Program-made: the position numbers and the translations under genes
Shown here: one piece after another, positions 1 through 11,603 of the stretch
How the letters are laid out: every line of letters starts with the position of its first letter
Numbering within the stretch: position 1 is the first letter of the stretch
The notes under the pieces: generated by a model
What the model was told of the DNA's origin: nothing
The model's database searches: none
The model's input: the letters and a program-made list of their open reading frames with translations, nothing else
NCBI GenBank assembly: GCA_036850595.1
Contig: CM072162.1
Coordinates: forward strand, 22,553,791 to 22,617,790
Source: Rhyacichthys aspro
Lineage: Eukaryota > Chordata > Actinopteri > Gobiiformes > Rhyacichthyidae
DNA length: 64,000 bases
Direction of reading: 5' to 3'

Positions 1-400
1 TGGAGTTTAAATCAAAGAAGTGAGTAGTTCTTTCAGGGACACTTTAGTTTTAGGCTTTTGACTAAAATGCAGTTTAGTTTTAGTTATAATTTAGTGTAAT
101 TCTTATTAGTTTAGTGTAGTTTTATTCGATTAAATATAAGAATTTAGTCGTCGTCTCCTTTTCATTGGATTTATTCTCTGTCTGACAAAAATAAACTGAC
201 TTTTCATTTTTATCAATGACTTTTTATTTAGTTTTTGTTTAGTTTTTCGACACAAAAACATGTTGTTGACAAAACTATGATGAAAATCCTGTGGTTTTTT
301 TGTTTGTTTAAACCTTATTTTGAAAACCTTTTGACTGAAAATACAAACAGTCCAGATAACTTTTTTTCCTGAAATCGTCAATATGAGCCATTAATTAAAA
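1..400. repeat. TTTAGT-rich interspersed repeat fragment
   Basis: The stretch repeats variants of tagttttagt and tttagttttt, with degenerate GACTAAAA-type words on the other strand. This resembles the common fish interspersed repeats built from gactaaaactaa motifs. Both ends are vague and no terminal repeats were found. The reading frame on the minus strand here is a low-complexity by-product. Confidence 0.3.
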
Positions 401-2339
401 AGTGCGGTGTTTAAAATCAAGGCAGAGATGTAATATTTTACTTTTTCTATAGAGTTTTCATAATGGAGTAAAATAGATAAGTCTTACAGCATCAATAAAC
501 ATAAATCCTCACAGCTCTTGCCTTAAAAGCCCTGAAAGGATTGTACTTTTTTTTGCTGCTGAGTCTTTACATTAAGACGCCTCATGTTTAATGACCCTCC
601 TGGGACACCGTACTTTACCTGTCGCCAACACGTCCAGGTGCAGCCACATTTCATTAAAAACTCAAGCCAACAACCTTCTCTTCGTTTCATTTTAAAGAAA
701 CAAACGTTGAATAAAAAGCCTGGCTCTGATCCAGACCCTTCCTCTCCTCTGTCCTTCCTTCCTTCCTTTTCTTCTCGTTTCCTTTCCTTTCTCTCTGTCT
801 AATCACACCCTGACTTCTCTCGACCTCTCTGTGGCTAATTAGTCGGCTGTGGAAAAGGATTGTGGGTAATGTATCTGCAGCAATGATGATGATCCAAATG
901 AAGCCAGTCATCTTTTTTTTTTGAGTCCTGTAGTGACCTCGCAGCAGTTCAAAGGTGAAATATACCTTTTTAGTTCATTATTGTTTGTGAATTTCCTTCT
1001 TTTTAATAAACAGCTGAATAATCCCCGTTATTTCCAGTCTTTGTTACTTTTCTTTATTAAAATGCATATGTTTAGACTCAGAATAATGAAGGTGTTTGTC
1101 TATCTGCGTTTTTTATTGATCCTGTCATGTCAAAAATTGCTTTTGGGGATAGATTTTTTAAGTAAATACATATAAAAATGTAATTGTTCTTTTCGACTCA
1201 ATCTACGGGAAAAGTTATTATAGTTTCACATTTTTGCTGCTGGTGTTAGTTTTTAAAAGTCACGCATTTTCACTTTTTTAAATCAAGACCAGTTCATCAA
1301 CATCATTATTGTAATAAAGCAAACTTTATTTAAACAGAAAAACACCACAAAGGGCTTCACGAGTCACAGATTCTACACACAGATCTTTTTAAAACCATAA
1401 ACAGCTGCTGCTAATAAACACTAGCTCTGTTTTAGGAAGAAAATCTGCACATTTAGGATGTTTTTCTGTCGTCCAATCAACACGCTGCAGTGTTTAGCTC
1501 CTCCTTCCAAAACACAGATGTTTAAAAATAAAAATGTCTGTCTTTAAATTAAACCAAAAGCATGAATTAATTCTTACTATTTCCTTGTGCATTCTTCACT
1601 GAGCTGCAGTAAACCTCTGAGTTTATCGTTGGACTGAGACGAGACTTGGACGGTTTACTTTTGGTCTTGACTTGGTCTCAGTCTCTAAGTTTTTTCACAT
1701 TTATTTTTAATCCTGTCCCACTCTGGGCTCAGTTTGTTCACTTTCAAACAATCGTCATTAAACAAACAAACAAACAAACAAACAAAGAATGGATAAATTT
1801 AGAATAAAAAAACTTCACTTTATGATGTTAGTTTATTTTTGCCAATGACTCCAGTGTTATTTATTTTATTAATAATGTAAATTGCGAAATTACAGTATTT
1901 TTTAAATTAATTTGACCAAAATGCTGCATTTTCACGATTATATCTTGGACAATTTTCTACATCTACTGTCCATAAAAATAAAGTTCTCAACAGTTTTTTG
2001 TTTGAAGAAAGTTCAGTGTATTTACTAAAGTCATATTCTATTTTGACATTTGGAATTTGACAGTATTTTACTTTAAAAATGTCAATCTTACCCTTAAAGC
2101 CTTGGTTCTAGTTCTTATTTAGACTGATAATATGATTGTATAAGTGGTCCACATTAGGATATATTATATTTTTATGCACCTCACTTCAAAGACATACATT
2201 TTTTTCATCTTTTTTAAAAATATTTTACCTAAATTTCATTAGATACAGTTTGTAAAATAAGGAATAAGGCTTCTGTGTCTCTTCTTCCTTTCTTTCTGAG
2301 CCTGTAGTCCATTGTTTACCGACTCCTCTCCACCTTTTT
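401..2339. other. AT-rich stretch, no gene seen
   Basis: Long AT-rich sequence with many homopolymer runs. I see no splice-bounded reading frame, no RNA gene and no recognisable element apart from the small AAAC microsatellite listed separately. The short open frames (for example 584-802 and 921-1175) are hydrophobic or low-complexity and are not believable proteins. Confidence 0.5.
1760..1786. repeat. (AAAC)n microsatellite
   Basis: About six to seven uninterrupted AAAC units, ending in aaag. Confidence 0.9.
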
Positions 2340-2720
2340 TTGCGAAGCCTGTAAGTATAAAATTTTAATTAGGAACACTGACAGGCCCGGTGCATGATCC
2401 ACGGCTGTGCATCCATCAAAAACCGGGACTTTTTCTCTTTCTCTGTACTTCTTTACACACACACACCTCCTTTTTTTTTTCCCTTCGCTGGACTTGAGCA
2501 GCAGGTGCCATATTACTGTGTACAGAAAAGCAATTAGGCAGCATATTGGATGAACGAGGAGTGCATTAATATTAGCGAGTGCATTTGTCAGCGTGCGTTT
2601 GATGCTTTTCTTATTCTTTCTGCAACATTAAGATTGTGCCGCTCATAAATTCACTGCTTAAACCGCCATCTGCCGCGCTGTCAGCCCGAGACGCGGCGAG
2701 CAGCGAGCATTTATTCCCTT
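2340..2720. promoter_or_regulatory. Enhancer-like non-coding block
   Basis: Composition changes from AT-rich to balanced, with unique sequence and no useful reading frame. Visible motifs are an E-box CAGGTG at 2502-2507, a homeodomain-type CAATTA at 2531-2536, ATTGG (CCAAT on the other strand) at 2545-2549 and ATTAATATTAG near 2565. Calling it conserved is inference from texture only. Confidence 0.4.
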
Positions 2721-3171
2721 CTGTCGGGCCTCGCGAGGGAACCAGACTGATAGACGGATAGATCAGAGGGAAAATGCCGTCGTTCTTCGCCGGTCTTTTC
2801 CACGAGGGAACAACAGTGAATTAGGATTTATGGAGATGGGGGATGCTCTTAAATCTGGCTCGTGTCCCATTGTCTGGAGTGGTACCTTCTGCTCGACGAC
2901 ACGTGCAGACGCTCGACGCCCAAAAGAGGGACGGACACAATGAGTCTGCAGCAGTTCACACGAGAAGCACAGATAAAGATGAATTAACGAGGGAATTTTT
3001 TATTTATTGTGATCATAAAGCTTGAGGTAATTTGTCAAATAGCACCAGATCCACACAAGCATTGCACCATTAAAAAAAAACCTGCTTCTGGTGCAAAACT
3101 GTGCTTTCTGTATTTACTAAAAAGACACTTAAATGCTTTGTTTAACTGCACAAAAACTGTAGAGGAGACTT
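2721..3171. other. No feature seen
   Basis: Mixed-composition spacer between the enhancer-like block and the first subfamily B element. The short open frames have no recognisable features. Confidence 0.4.
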
Positions 3172-3608
3172 TTCAAAAAACAGTCTTTATGATCCATCTA
3201 GTGTTTATTCTAAGGGATTGTAATAGATGAGAACCTCTATAAACCTTGAACAATCACAAAGGAGCGCTCCCATTGGTCGACACTTGTCACATGACGTTCC
3301 AGGAAGTTTAATAGCTGCAGATAAAGTGTATTTTCAGCTGAATATGTCTTTTAACAGAGAAACAGCTGAAAAAAGAAAAGCATCAACAGAGAAAAGGGAG
3401 ACAACGTAAAACACAGATAAATACTGTCAATTCACGTAATGTTTAACGAGGAGGAGATAATTGTCGTCCTGACGCTGAAGTCACAGCTAAGCTAACGCTA
3501 AACTCTAAACTTCAGTTTGGTCAAATGGATTAGTATTTTGGAGGAAAAACTGGTCTGGTTTTATTTTTTAATAAAAGAGAAGCAGGAGAGGTCCCTAGAC
3601 TGATTTTG
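3172..3608 (+). repeat. Interspersed element, subfamily B, copy 1
   Basis: Aligns by eye along its length with the copies at 19.4, 25.7, 29.9 and 50.4 kb. In order it has the block aagggattgtaatagatgag, the core with palindrome GGAGCGCTCC followed by CATTGGTCGACAC, a stretch with acgttccaggaagtttaata, then the pyrimidine-poor tail ending tccctagactgatttt. This copy lacks 9 bp (tgctccaaa) just before the palindrome. It lies tail-to-tail with a divergent copy on the other strand. No coding capacity; the family looks like a non-autonomous mobile element, but no clear terminal repeats or target duplication were found. Confidence 0.75.
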
Positions 3609-3900
3609 TCTCACTCTTCTAAAATCATCAACATGTTACTTTTAGTTTTGTTCCAGGTATCTTCTTCAGCTAAACTTCTGACTCTGAGTCTAGCGTTAGA
3701 CCAATGTAATCTTATAAATATCTCCTTAAGCCTTTTTTATCCTTGCTTTACTTTGCTTCTCTTTTCTTTATCTGTTTTAGCCGTTACTTCCTTGTTCGTA
3801 TCAGTGTCGACCAATGAGAGGACTGCCTTTTTTGCATGTGACGAACACTCTTATCTCTTTCATTATAAAGCCTAGATGACAGTGTTCCTGCAAAAATAAA
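3606..3900 (-). repeat. Divergent A/B-family copy, inverted
   Basis: Read on the minus strand it carries a diverged core (ctctcattggtcgacactga in place of the intact palindrome core) after a ctttataatgaaag segment. At its other end it matches the tail agtctagggacc. It abuts copy B1 head-on, giving an imperfect inverted repeat of about 0.7 kb. Confidence 0.55.
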
Positions 3901-4089
3901 AGAGCGTAGGCCTTCTCTCTGTTTAAGTGAAGTCATCAAATAGAAAACTAATGTTTACAGGAGATTTAAGTCGACTATCTATGGTTTTACGGAGTGTGTT
4001 TCTGCAGATTTGCTCCTCTGGATTGTCTTGGAAATAATTAAACCTCTATCGAAGTGTGACTTATTCCATGCCACAAACAAGCAGAGCCA

Positions 4090-4520
4090 TTTTGTTTTTC
4101 CGCTGTCGTCCATGAGCCGAGCTGCCGCTGTTAGCTACGTTTCCATACGCCAGCTCCGTGTTGCATAAACCTATTATCACCGCATTGTGTCGGAGTATTT
4201 TTAGCGTTTCGGGAGGTGTCGCCGCGTTGTCGCTCTTCTCCGAGGGCAAACGAGTCGCAGAGCCAAGAGGTAACTACGAAAGCGGAGGGGGTACGTATGC
4301 AAATGACCCCCATCCGTTTCCCTCAAGATGCGCTTTCATTAAAAAAATACAAGAAACAGAAGAAGTGTCAGGGGGAGATTACTGTCAAAGCGCTGTCAGA
4401 GTGAGGACGGCCCGCGGGCAGCGCCGTTCGGGGGCGGATACAGAGGGGCGGGGGTACGAGGGAGAGGTGGGGGGCAGCTGTGGTGATTAGCTGGCCCCGC
4501 GGTGAGCATTAAGAGTCCTA
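4090..4520. promoter_or_regulatory. Enhancer-like block with POU octamer
   Basis: GC-balanced to GC-rich unique sequence. It carries a perfect octamer ATGCAAAT at 4297-4304 followed by gacccccat, a CpG-rich centre (around 4205-4260), and cagctgtggtgattagctgg near 4475. Overlapping frames on both strands are open in part (for example 4158-4490), but the peptides are basic and low-complexity and have no family match that I know. Developmental enhancer or CpG-island fragment are both possible. Confidence 0.45.
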
Positions 4521-4740
4521 ATCTGTGACGGGAGTGAAGTGGGAGTGCATTCAGTCAGACAGCATTCACAGAGAGAACGCTCACAGGAAACGTCCACACG
4601 CAGTTTATTTTAGGAAACGGCTTTGTCCGAACTATTACCGTCCAAACTTTCACGAAGGACGGACAGATTTGATGATAAATAGATCTCCGAGGGATGAAAG
4701 TTCTTTATTTTACTGTGAACGATAAGAAAGTGTGGTGTGG

Positions 4741-4960
4741 ACAGGTCTTAGGTCAAAGTTCAAGATTCAAAGAGTTTATTGTTGTTTAGAAACAGGTTTG
4801 AAATTCTGTCCACAACAAAATAAAACAGATAAATGGGTCTAACTAGAAATAGAATAAAGTAGAGCAATTAAAAGGCAGCATGTGAGAGGAATACTACACA
4901 CATTAAACAACTGCTGGAGAATAATAATATGCATCAAAAAGTGCAACTGATAAATAACAC
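4741..4960 (-). mobile_element. LINE 3' tail fragment (minus strand)
   Basis: The start reads caagattcaaagagtttatt, which on the minus strand is the aataaactctttgaatcttg ending typical of fish non-LTR retrotransposon 3' tails. The following AT-rich sequence is compatible with a degraded 3' UTR. No reverse transcriptase fragment was seen, so clade assignment is not possible. Confidence 0.4.
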
Positions 4961-5198
4961 CTTTCTTTTACATCTGGAATCTTTTTGGCTCAAAAAACTA
5001 AAGAAACACAGTGTGATTTAGCCCAAAAAAAGCATAGACTCAGGGATTTTGTGACTGATGTGTTTGTGGAAGAGCAAAAAAACTGGGACCAAGGGTTTTT
5101 CAAACAATAATGAGCCTTAAATCATGAACAGTAATTAAAAGGAACTGACTTTGGTTTCTTGATGTGAAACAAAGAGATTAACCTCAGTTTTCAGGAGA

Positions 5199-5490
5199 CA
5201 GCGCTGTGAAATAGTGTTTGCCTCTTTCCTGATTTCTTAATTTTTTTTGCACATTTCTGTCGCTTAAATGTTTCAGATCAAATAAAGTAAACACAAAATG
5301 CAGTTCTTAAGTGATCATTTTATTTATTGAGAGAAAAGTCTAGACAAACCTGTCCAGCCCTGTGTGAAAAAGCAATTGCCCCTAAAGCTAATAACTGGTT
5401 GTGCCTCAGCAGCAATAACTGCATCAAATATTTGAGAAAACAGGCCTGAGTCTTTCACAACGCTCTGGAAGAATCTGGACCCACTCAAAA
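5199..5490 (-). mobile_element. Tc1-like DNA transposon remnant, 3' part
   Basis: On the minus strand this aligns by eye with 32,880-33,146: both share ttgctgctgaggcacaacca-type sequence, the block ctcaataaataaaatgatca, a ttgatctgaaacattta block, and a terminus reading gtgtttgcc next to an aaatagtgtttgcc/gaaaaagtgtttgccccc end. The outer end CAGCGCTGTG starts at 5199. The catalytic part of the transposase is not visible here; it is a truncated, inactive copy in the opposite orientation to the one at 32.7 kb. Confidence 0.6.
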
Positions 5491-7774
5491 TTCTACAAAA
5501 TAATACTTTTTCATGGCGTTGTGAGTGAGTTTATGGCCATGCTACCATCTCGTAAAAACTCATATTCAGTCTAGAACCCATAAAATCAACTCAAATTTAC
5601 ATTAGAAACAGGTATTTAAAGGATATTTCTGTAAATGTGGGTTAGTTTAAGTAGAAATACAAACTTAAAAGTAATTGCTGTTGCTTTAAATGAGACGTGT
5701 GCGAAAATGACAAACAGCACCAATAATTTAAACTGAAAAAAGCTGATGTTTGTTTGTGAAACAGCGCTGCACACGTCACAATCAGCATCACTCTTCATGA
5801 AAACAACATGAACAACGTCGTTAGTTAGAATAGTCACTGAAAAAGACAAAGAAAAGAGAAAACACACTAACATTACATCCATTTTGATTATTAAACATCT
5901 CATATTTGTGTAAACTGTGCTGTTAACATGTGCTGCCTCAGTTCTTAAAGGGACAGCAGCGTTTTGTTTTGTGTGACGTAGCCGTGTTAAAATGAGCTGG
6001 ATGTCATCTGCTGCTAAATATACACCACTCCCTTCCACAGCATCGTGTTTATCTGAGAAAATCTGGCTCTGAATGTTCTAAATCCAGACGACGACTTCTT
6101 CTCTCTTTTCTATTGAGGGAACTCCTTCATGTCCATCCACCACCCCAACCGTTCTCTGCCTTGATTAAAATCCCAAACCCTCTCCAGTCCCATTTCGTCC
6201 TCATTCCCTGACCTCACTCTTTTCCGTTCATAAACTCTCTTTCGTTCCTTCAAACTAAAACTGTGCCAGTTTTGAGCCGAACCGTGTCCTGATCTGAACC
6301 AAACCCTCAGCTCTGGCCTCGAGCGAATCACAAAGAGTGAAAAGAGGTGGTGCCAAAAACGCTTCTTTATCCTTTTAAATAAACAAAAGTGTGGAGCAGC
6401 TCAGACCTGGCCTTTCTTTGGTTTATTTGGTTTATTCAAAGAGGGCTGTTCAGCTGGAGGTGGGTTTTAAAAGGGTTTAAACTTAGCACAGAGCTACGTC
6501 TCGATTTAAGAAACATCAGGGTCTCCTTCAAACACTCTCCACCTTTTTCTCTTTATTTTATTTGTCATTTTTGGCTCTGTTAATAGTTATATATATATGT
6601 ATTTATAAAGGACTCTGATTCGAGGAGTGCATTGTTTATTGGCTCTGTTTCAGATAATTAAGAAGATCTCCTAAAAATAAACACTGTAAAAATAAGAATT
6701 TACATTTGAAACAACACAATAACATTAAACACAACAACTTTGGACAAAAATAATAAAAATGAATCAGAATCAATGTTGCTTGACACTCTCTGACTTGGAT
6801 TATAACCCCAAAAATTCCAAAACCAAAGAGACTTTAACTAAAACTAGAATTTAAAGGGTTAAATTTCAGATAATTCATAAATATTTGTTATGAATGTTGA
6901 GGACTTACGTTGATATTGGAATTCATTAAAAAAAATTGAAAAAATATGTTAATATATAATAACAGCAATCTTTAAAAGTGCTTTTTTCTGTCCGAGGGAC
7001 TCAGGAAGATCAAGGGAACAAGGATTAAGTGCATTAACTCGAACTTTTGAGAAAGAAAAGGAACAAAACTGATTTATGATGCAGTGTTTAATCATTCCAA
7101 AAGTTTATTTCAAAATTTATGGAGTTGTAAATATTGTTTACAACAGAGATTTAGTTTGACTTTTTCAGTGATTTTTCAGCCATTTCAGAATCCGTCTTAA
7201 TTAAACCTCGTTAGAATGAAATATGACAAAATAAATCAACAGTTCAGTGTCTGCTGTTTGTTTAAAGCCAAACAAATGTCGAAGAAACAGAAAAGTTTGG
7301 TAGAAACACATGCTCCAGCTTCGGCCTGGTCTGTTAAATTTGTGTTTGTCTGTAAGTCCAGTAAAAACAATCATGTAGGTCTATTTAACTGGGTTTTTTA
7401 CACTTTACACTGCAGATAATCTAACAACTGTATGAACATAATGAATTTAACAGTATTTATTGTGATTTTTGTCCAGTCTGCGACATTAAAACACTCAAGC
7501 GACTGTTTATCCATAAGATTATCAACTTTTTAAACAATGGTCCTGCACCAGGCTTTCATTTTCTAAACATCTTTTATTCATCATTTTATCTTAAGAAAGC
7601 CTCCCAGACACCACTAAAGGATCACTGCTGTAAACAAACGACAGGTGCTTTACATTAAACCTAATCTGGAGCATTATGTTGAGCTAAACATTGAGCAAAT
7701 GCATTCGTATTTTAATCCACAGCATGTTTTGTCCACTTTAGTTTGATCCAAAACCGAAACACACACGTCCTAAG
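5491..7774. other. No gene or element recognised
   Basis: AT-rich spacer. The 140-codon minus-strand frame at 5616-6038 is hydrophobic, has no recognised domain and sits in sequence with no codon-like bias. A short TA run lies near 6590. Nothing else is supportable. Confidence 0.45.
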
Positions 7775-8060
7775 ATGAAAATTGCCGTTGTCCATTGTCC
7801 AAGGTCAGCGCCGCGTCCTCGTCTCAGACTCTCGGCGGCGGTTCTGTTTCCTGTGAGCGCTCAGATATGTAATTTTCTCCAAATGCAGTTTCTCGGCGGT
7901 TCTAGTTTGTCGTCTCTTCTCGGGCACCTCTTTCATCGCCGACTCGTCCTGTCGCGGCGCCTTTTACACAAATCACACTTTAGCCGAGGCGGGAGAGAGG
8001 TGCGCCGCCGCCGAGCCACAATTTGTCAGCCGTATGCATGAGTAAGCAGCGGATTCACCG
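7775..8060. promoter_or_regulatory. CpG-rich enhancer- or promoter-like block
   Basis: CpG frequency rises sharply inside AT-rich surroundings (for example gccgccgccgag near 8005). There are homeobox-like and CCAAT-like words, including cacaatttgtcag. No splice-bounded reading frame is convincing; the open frame at 7775-8041 is arginine- and serine-rich and typical of GC-rich non-coding DNA. Confidence 0.35.
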
Positions 8061-8384
8061 TCCATTACACTGACCGCACAAACCGAGAGGAAGAGATGTG
8101 ACGGAACCAGGACTCTGTGAAGACTTTTCCGCTGTTTCAATTTGAGATTTGGATCTAAGCTGAAAATATACCCACTGCTATTTATTAACATGCTTTTTGA
8201 GTCATAATAATTGATTATAAAGAGGTTTTTAGTGCTATTTTTTACATAAATTAATTAAATAATCAGCTTCCTGTGACATAGTGAGGTCAGAAAGTAACAC
8301 AATGGGACAGAAAGAAGAATGTGAGGCTGAGAAGAGAAAATAACTGGGTTTAGAAGGAGTTTAGAGACACAAATACTAACTGTG

Positions 8385-8437
8385 ATTGGTTATGTCACTG
8401 AAGAGGGCGGGGCTAACCTATTCTCTTCTGTGATTGG
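8385..8437. promoter_or_regulatory. GC box flanked by two CCAAT boxes
   Basis: TGTGATTGGTT occurs twice, with ATTGG at 8385-8389 and 8433-8437. A GC box GGGCGGGGC lies between them at 8405-8413. This NF-Y/Sp1 type layout is promoter-like, but no downstream exon is recognisable and it may be part of an old repeat. Confidence 0.35.
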
Positions 8438-8439
8438 TT

Positions 8440-9399
8440 CCTTGTCAATGTCAATCAACTTATGCCACTTTTAAAAACTATTATACACTATATTCTCCAG
8501 CGTTGATTTGCTGCTTTATTGAAACGTCACAGCAGCTAAATTAAAGCCAAGCTGTGAATTTTGAGATGCTGTTTTTTAATGAAATACGTGTCATTTAGAT
8601 AGATTTAGTAATTAAATATTAAAACACAGAGGAGTGTTTGGTTCAGATCTTAAACACAGCATTAGCAGAGACAACAGTGGAAAAGGAAAGAGAAATATGT
8701 CAAAAAAGACATAAATGTAATATATAAGAATTAACTGTATTCAAACTTATACAAAAAGGCTTTAAAATGATTAGCAAACCCTCTGTTGCTTTTAAACAAG
8801 CTTTAAACCGTCTGAAATGAGGCTGAAATGTTAAAACTTTACCAAATAATACACATTTTGGAGAATTTTGAGGCAAGAATAACCCTCTGTTCTGATCAAG
8901 AAAAGGTACAAGGCTGTACTTTGTTCTGAAACTAGCATCTACTGTAAAATATACGGTGTGTCTGATGATAAGTGAAACATTATTGGTTTGTAATGATCAA
9001 TCAGAGCAGAACACCCATGTTTTCTGTTATTAAAAACTCAAAATTTCACCTATTTTTTATATATTTTTCCTGGAGACTCATAATTTGTCCATTTTTTATA
9101 TTTTCCTTTTTTGTAGCTAAAAGAAAAATGCTAAATTTTAAGATTTTAAGATTTTCCAAAAGTACACATTCTATTCAGTGAACCATGTGTTTTATTCAAA
9201 AGAAGGTAGCAGTGTCTTTTTGTGACTGCTCTGTACAACTTTGCTCAAAACTCTGGTCTCGTCCAATCACAGAAACCTTTATAAATCTGTTCAATAATGT
9301 GTTTTTAAAAGCCCTTCCTCTTTGGGTCTAAAACTGTTGTGTTGGTCGATGGATAAACTTGGAAAAACACAAACCGTGGATTATTTTTATGCATTAATC
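8440..9399. other. No feature seen
   Basis: AT-rich spacer with no repeat family, RNA gene or exon that I can support. Confidence 0.45.
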
Positions 9400-10140
9400 A
9401 GAAGCTCAGAGTTCGCTGAACGTAAAGAGCAAAGTGAGCGCTTCACCTTGAGAAGCCAAAGGGTCGCTCGTTGGCAGTGGAGCTGGATGTAAACTCGCCA
9501 GCTTTTTCCCGCAGTGGCTCCTCTTTTATTTATTTTATTTTATTTTTTTGCAGAAGCAGGAGGCAAAAGGAAAAGGGCACGTGAAGAGAGCAGTCTTTTA
9601 AACGTAGCCTGCATCGCTTCCAAAAATAAAGCGTGAGGCGGCGGGAGAAAACTTCTGAAGTGTATTTGAGGCGAACGGAGCAAAGGTGCGCTTTAGCGTT
9701 TGCGGCGAAAGGCAGGAGTATCTTCAGTCTGGAGGTCCCTGTTGCCAGTTTTTAAAAACCTAGCGCAGCCCAGGTAAATGGCACGCCGTCCTCTGCCCAT
9801 GCCCGGTGGCTTTTTCCTTCTCTTCACAGGAGAGAGTTCAGAGGGGCAGTTAACGCCGTTCACAGCGGACCCCCGGGCTCCAAACACACACACACTTTTC
9901 TCTTTTTTTCCCCCTCTTTTAACACACACAGGCTGCTGGTAAATTCATGCAGCGGTTGTACACACAGGCGGCTGGCCCGTGGCTACAGCGTTCAAACAGG
10001 CGTGATATTGAAATCCAGCGGAAAGCAGAGGAGCGGGGCCCAGCCGAGGTCCAGAGCAGGTTATTGATCAAGGTTAGTTTACTGTGAAAGCGCTGCCTGT
10101 GGCCACGGCCGACTGTGTGCACGGCTTAATGTGCAGACGC
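9400..10140. promoter_or_regulatory. GC-richer unique block, possible regulatory element
   Basis: Base composition becomes balanced and CpG-containing (gcgaacggag near 9670, ggccacggcc near 10,100), with tttgcggcgaaa and caattt-type words. Short frames on both strands are open but mutually exclusive and unrecognised. The block ends just before the first subfamily A element. Confidence 0.3.
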
Positions 10141-10445
10141 AGGGAAACGCACAGGGACAAGTTTCTGTTTTTCACTGTTTATTTTCTGCACTACAAAGGT
10201 TTTCTAAAAAGATGAATACCTGCATTTGCAAATACAGCAATTGTAAAATAGAGCAGAAAGGAAAATCCAAGACGGAAAAGTCCTGTGAAGTAGACTCTAG
10301 AAATTCGACTTGTGCTTCCCAAAAAGAGTGTTCTTGAAATCCACAATCCAGAAAAATACATGATGGTTGTTAAATGAAAAGATATCTGCTTTTGAAAATG
10401 GTAATGTTCAGCTTTAAACGTTAACACAAAGAAGGAAAAGCGCTT

Positions 10446-10775
10446 TAAAAGTCAATTTCCTGATTCTTTTTCCTGTTGCATTTAGTTTTTCAGTGTAATC
10501 ACCTAAAGCTTATTGTAACAGGAATCATCTTAAGACGTGATTTAGGCTTTATTATTAACGATTTTAATAGAAATCAGCAGGATTTTGTCCAATCACAGCT
10601 CACTTCAGGTAAAAAGGAGCGCTCCCATTGGTCGACACTGATGTCAACAACGAAGGAACAAGGAAATAAACCAAGGAAATGGGTTATTCTGTTGAAAATA
10701 CGTCTTATTTTACAGAGAAACAGCTCAAAAAAGATAAAAATAGAGAAACAGCAGCAAATGAAACATGGATAAATG
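10446..10775 (+). repeat. Interspersed element, subfamily A, copy 1
   Basis: Begins around aaaagtcaatttcctgattc. It runs through tcacctaaagcttattgtaa, a CCAATCACAG box, the core aaaaaggagcgctcccattg then gtcgacactg, and ends near gaaacatggataaatg. The same order is seen at 16.3, 22.7, 39.6 and 55.8 kb. The 98-codon open frame across it recurs in the other copies only because the element itself is repeated; it has no protein-family features. Confidence 0.75.
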
Positions 10776-11595
10776 TGATTAAAACTGATGAATTGAATGT
10801 CTTTGGGATTGCGTCAGTCCAGAGGCAGTTTTATTCTATATAAGTTGGTACTGCCCTTGAAATTTCATTGGTTACATCCATTTGTTGTGACCAGATATTG
10901 TACTGTTGTTGTTTCTTTTTCCTTTGTCAAACTTCTCAAACTTTTCATTTTGTTGACGCTCTTTTCATAAACGAGACGCTGCAGTTTGTAAAAATAAAAC
11001 AAAGACAGACAGGCTTCGTTTTATAGTGACTTTCTAATCACTAGGTACAAATATAACTGGATCACAGACAAAAGTCATTTCACGTTTCCGTATTACAGTC
11101 TCAGTGAAGTCCTTTTGGTCGACTCCTGAGTCTCGTGTGATCTTTACAAGCGCAGACCTTCTCTCTTTTATTGGAGAGTTGGGTTAACTTTGAATTTCTG
11201 TTTAAGTCAGACTTTTCCTGTTAATCTCTGTGACACTGAATTCATAAATAAATAAGAGGAAAAGCTGCGTTCAGAGCCTCCATCAAACATCCTTCGTACA
11301 GAGACACGTACGTTTTTATACAGCGCCAGAATGTAGTCCCAAAGTTTACTGTGGCTTCAGGAGACAGCTTTTTGTTTGGAGAAGCTCATAAATACACATG
11401 GATTATCTTCACAGGAGGCAGATAATGTATGGAACGTATGCTGCGTTTGAACCCGTAAAACAACAGAGTATAAAGTCAAAAGAGACAAAAAGCACGACTC
11501 TGAGACTGTCTCTTATAGTAACTTTACTGTCCTCTTCGTTGGAAATGAAAGCTGTTTATTAAAGAAAATGTTAATGTCTTATTAATCTGATGAAG
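10776..11595. other. No feature seen
   Basis: AT-rich spacer between the subfamily A copy and the hAT-like element; nothing supportable. Confidence 0.45.
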
Positions 11596-11603
11596 CAATA
11601 AGC

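Noticed and set aside
5616..6038. 140-codon minus-strand frame
   Set aside because: Hydrophobic low-information peptide in AT-rich sequence, no family recognised, no splice or promoter support.
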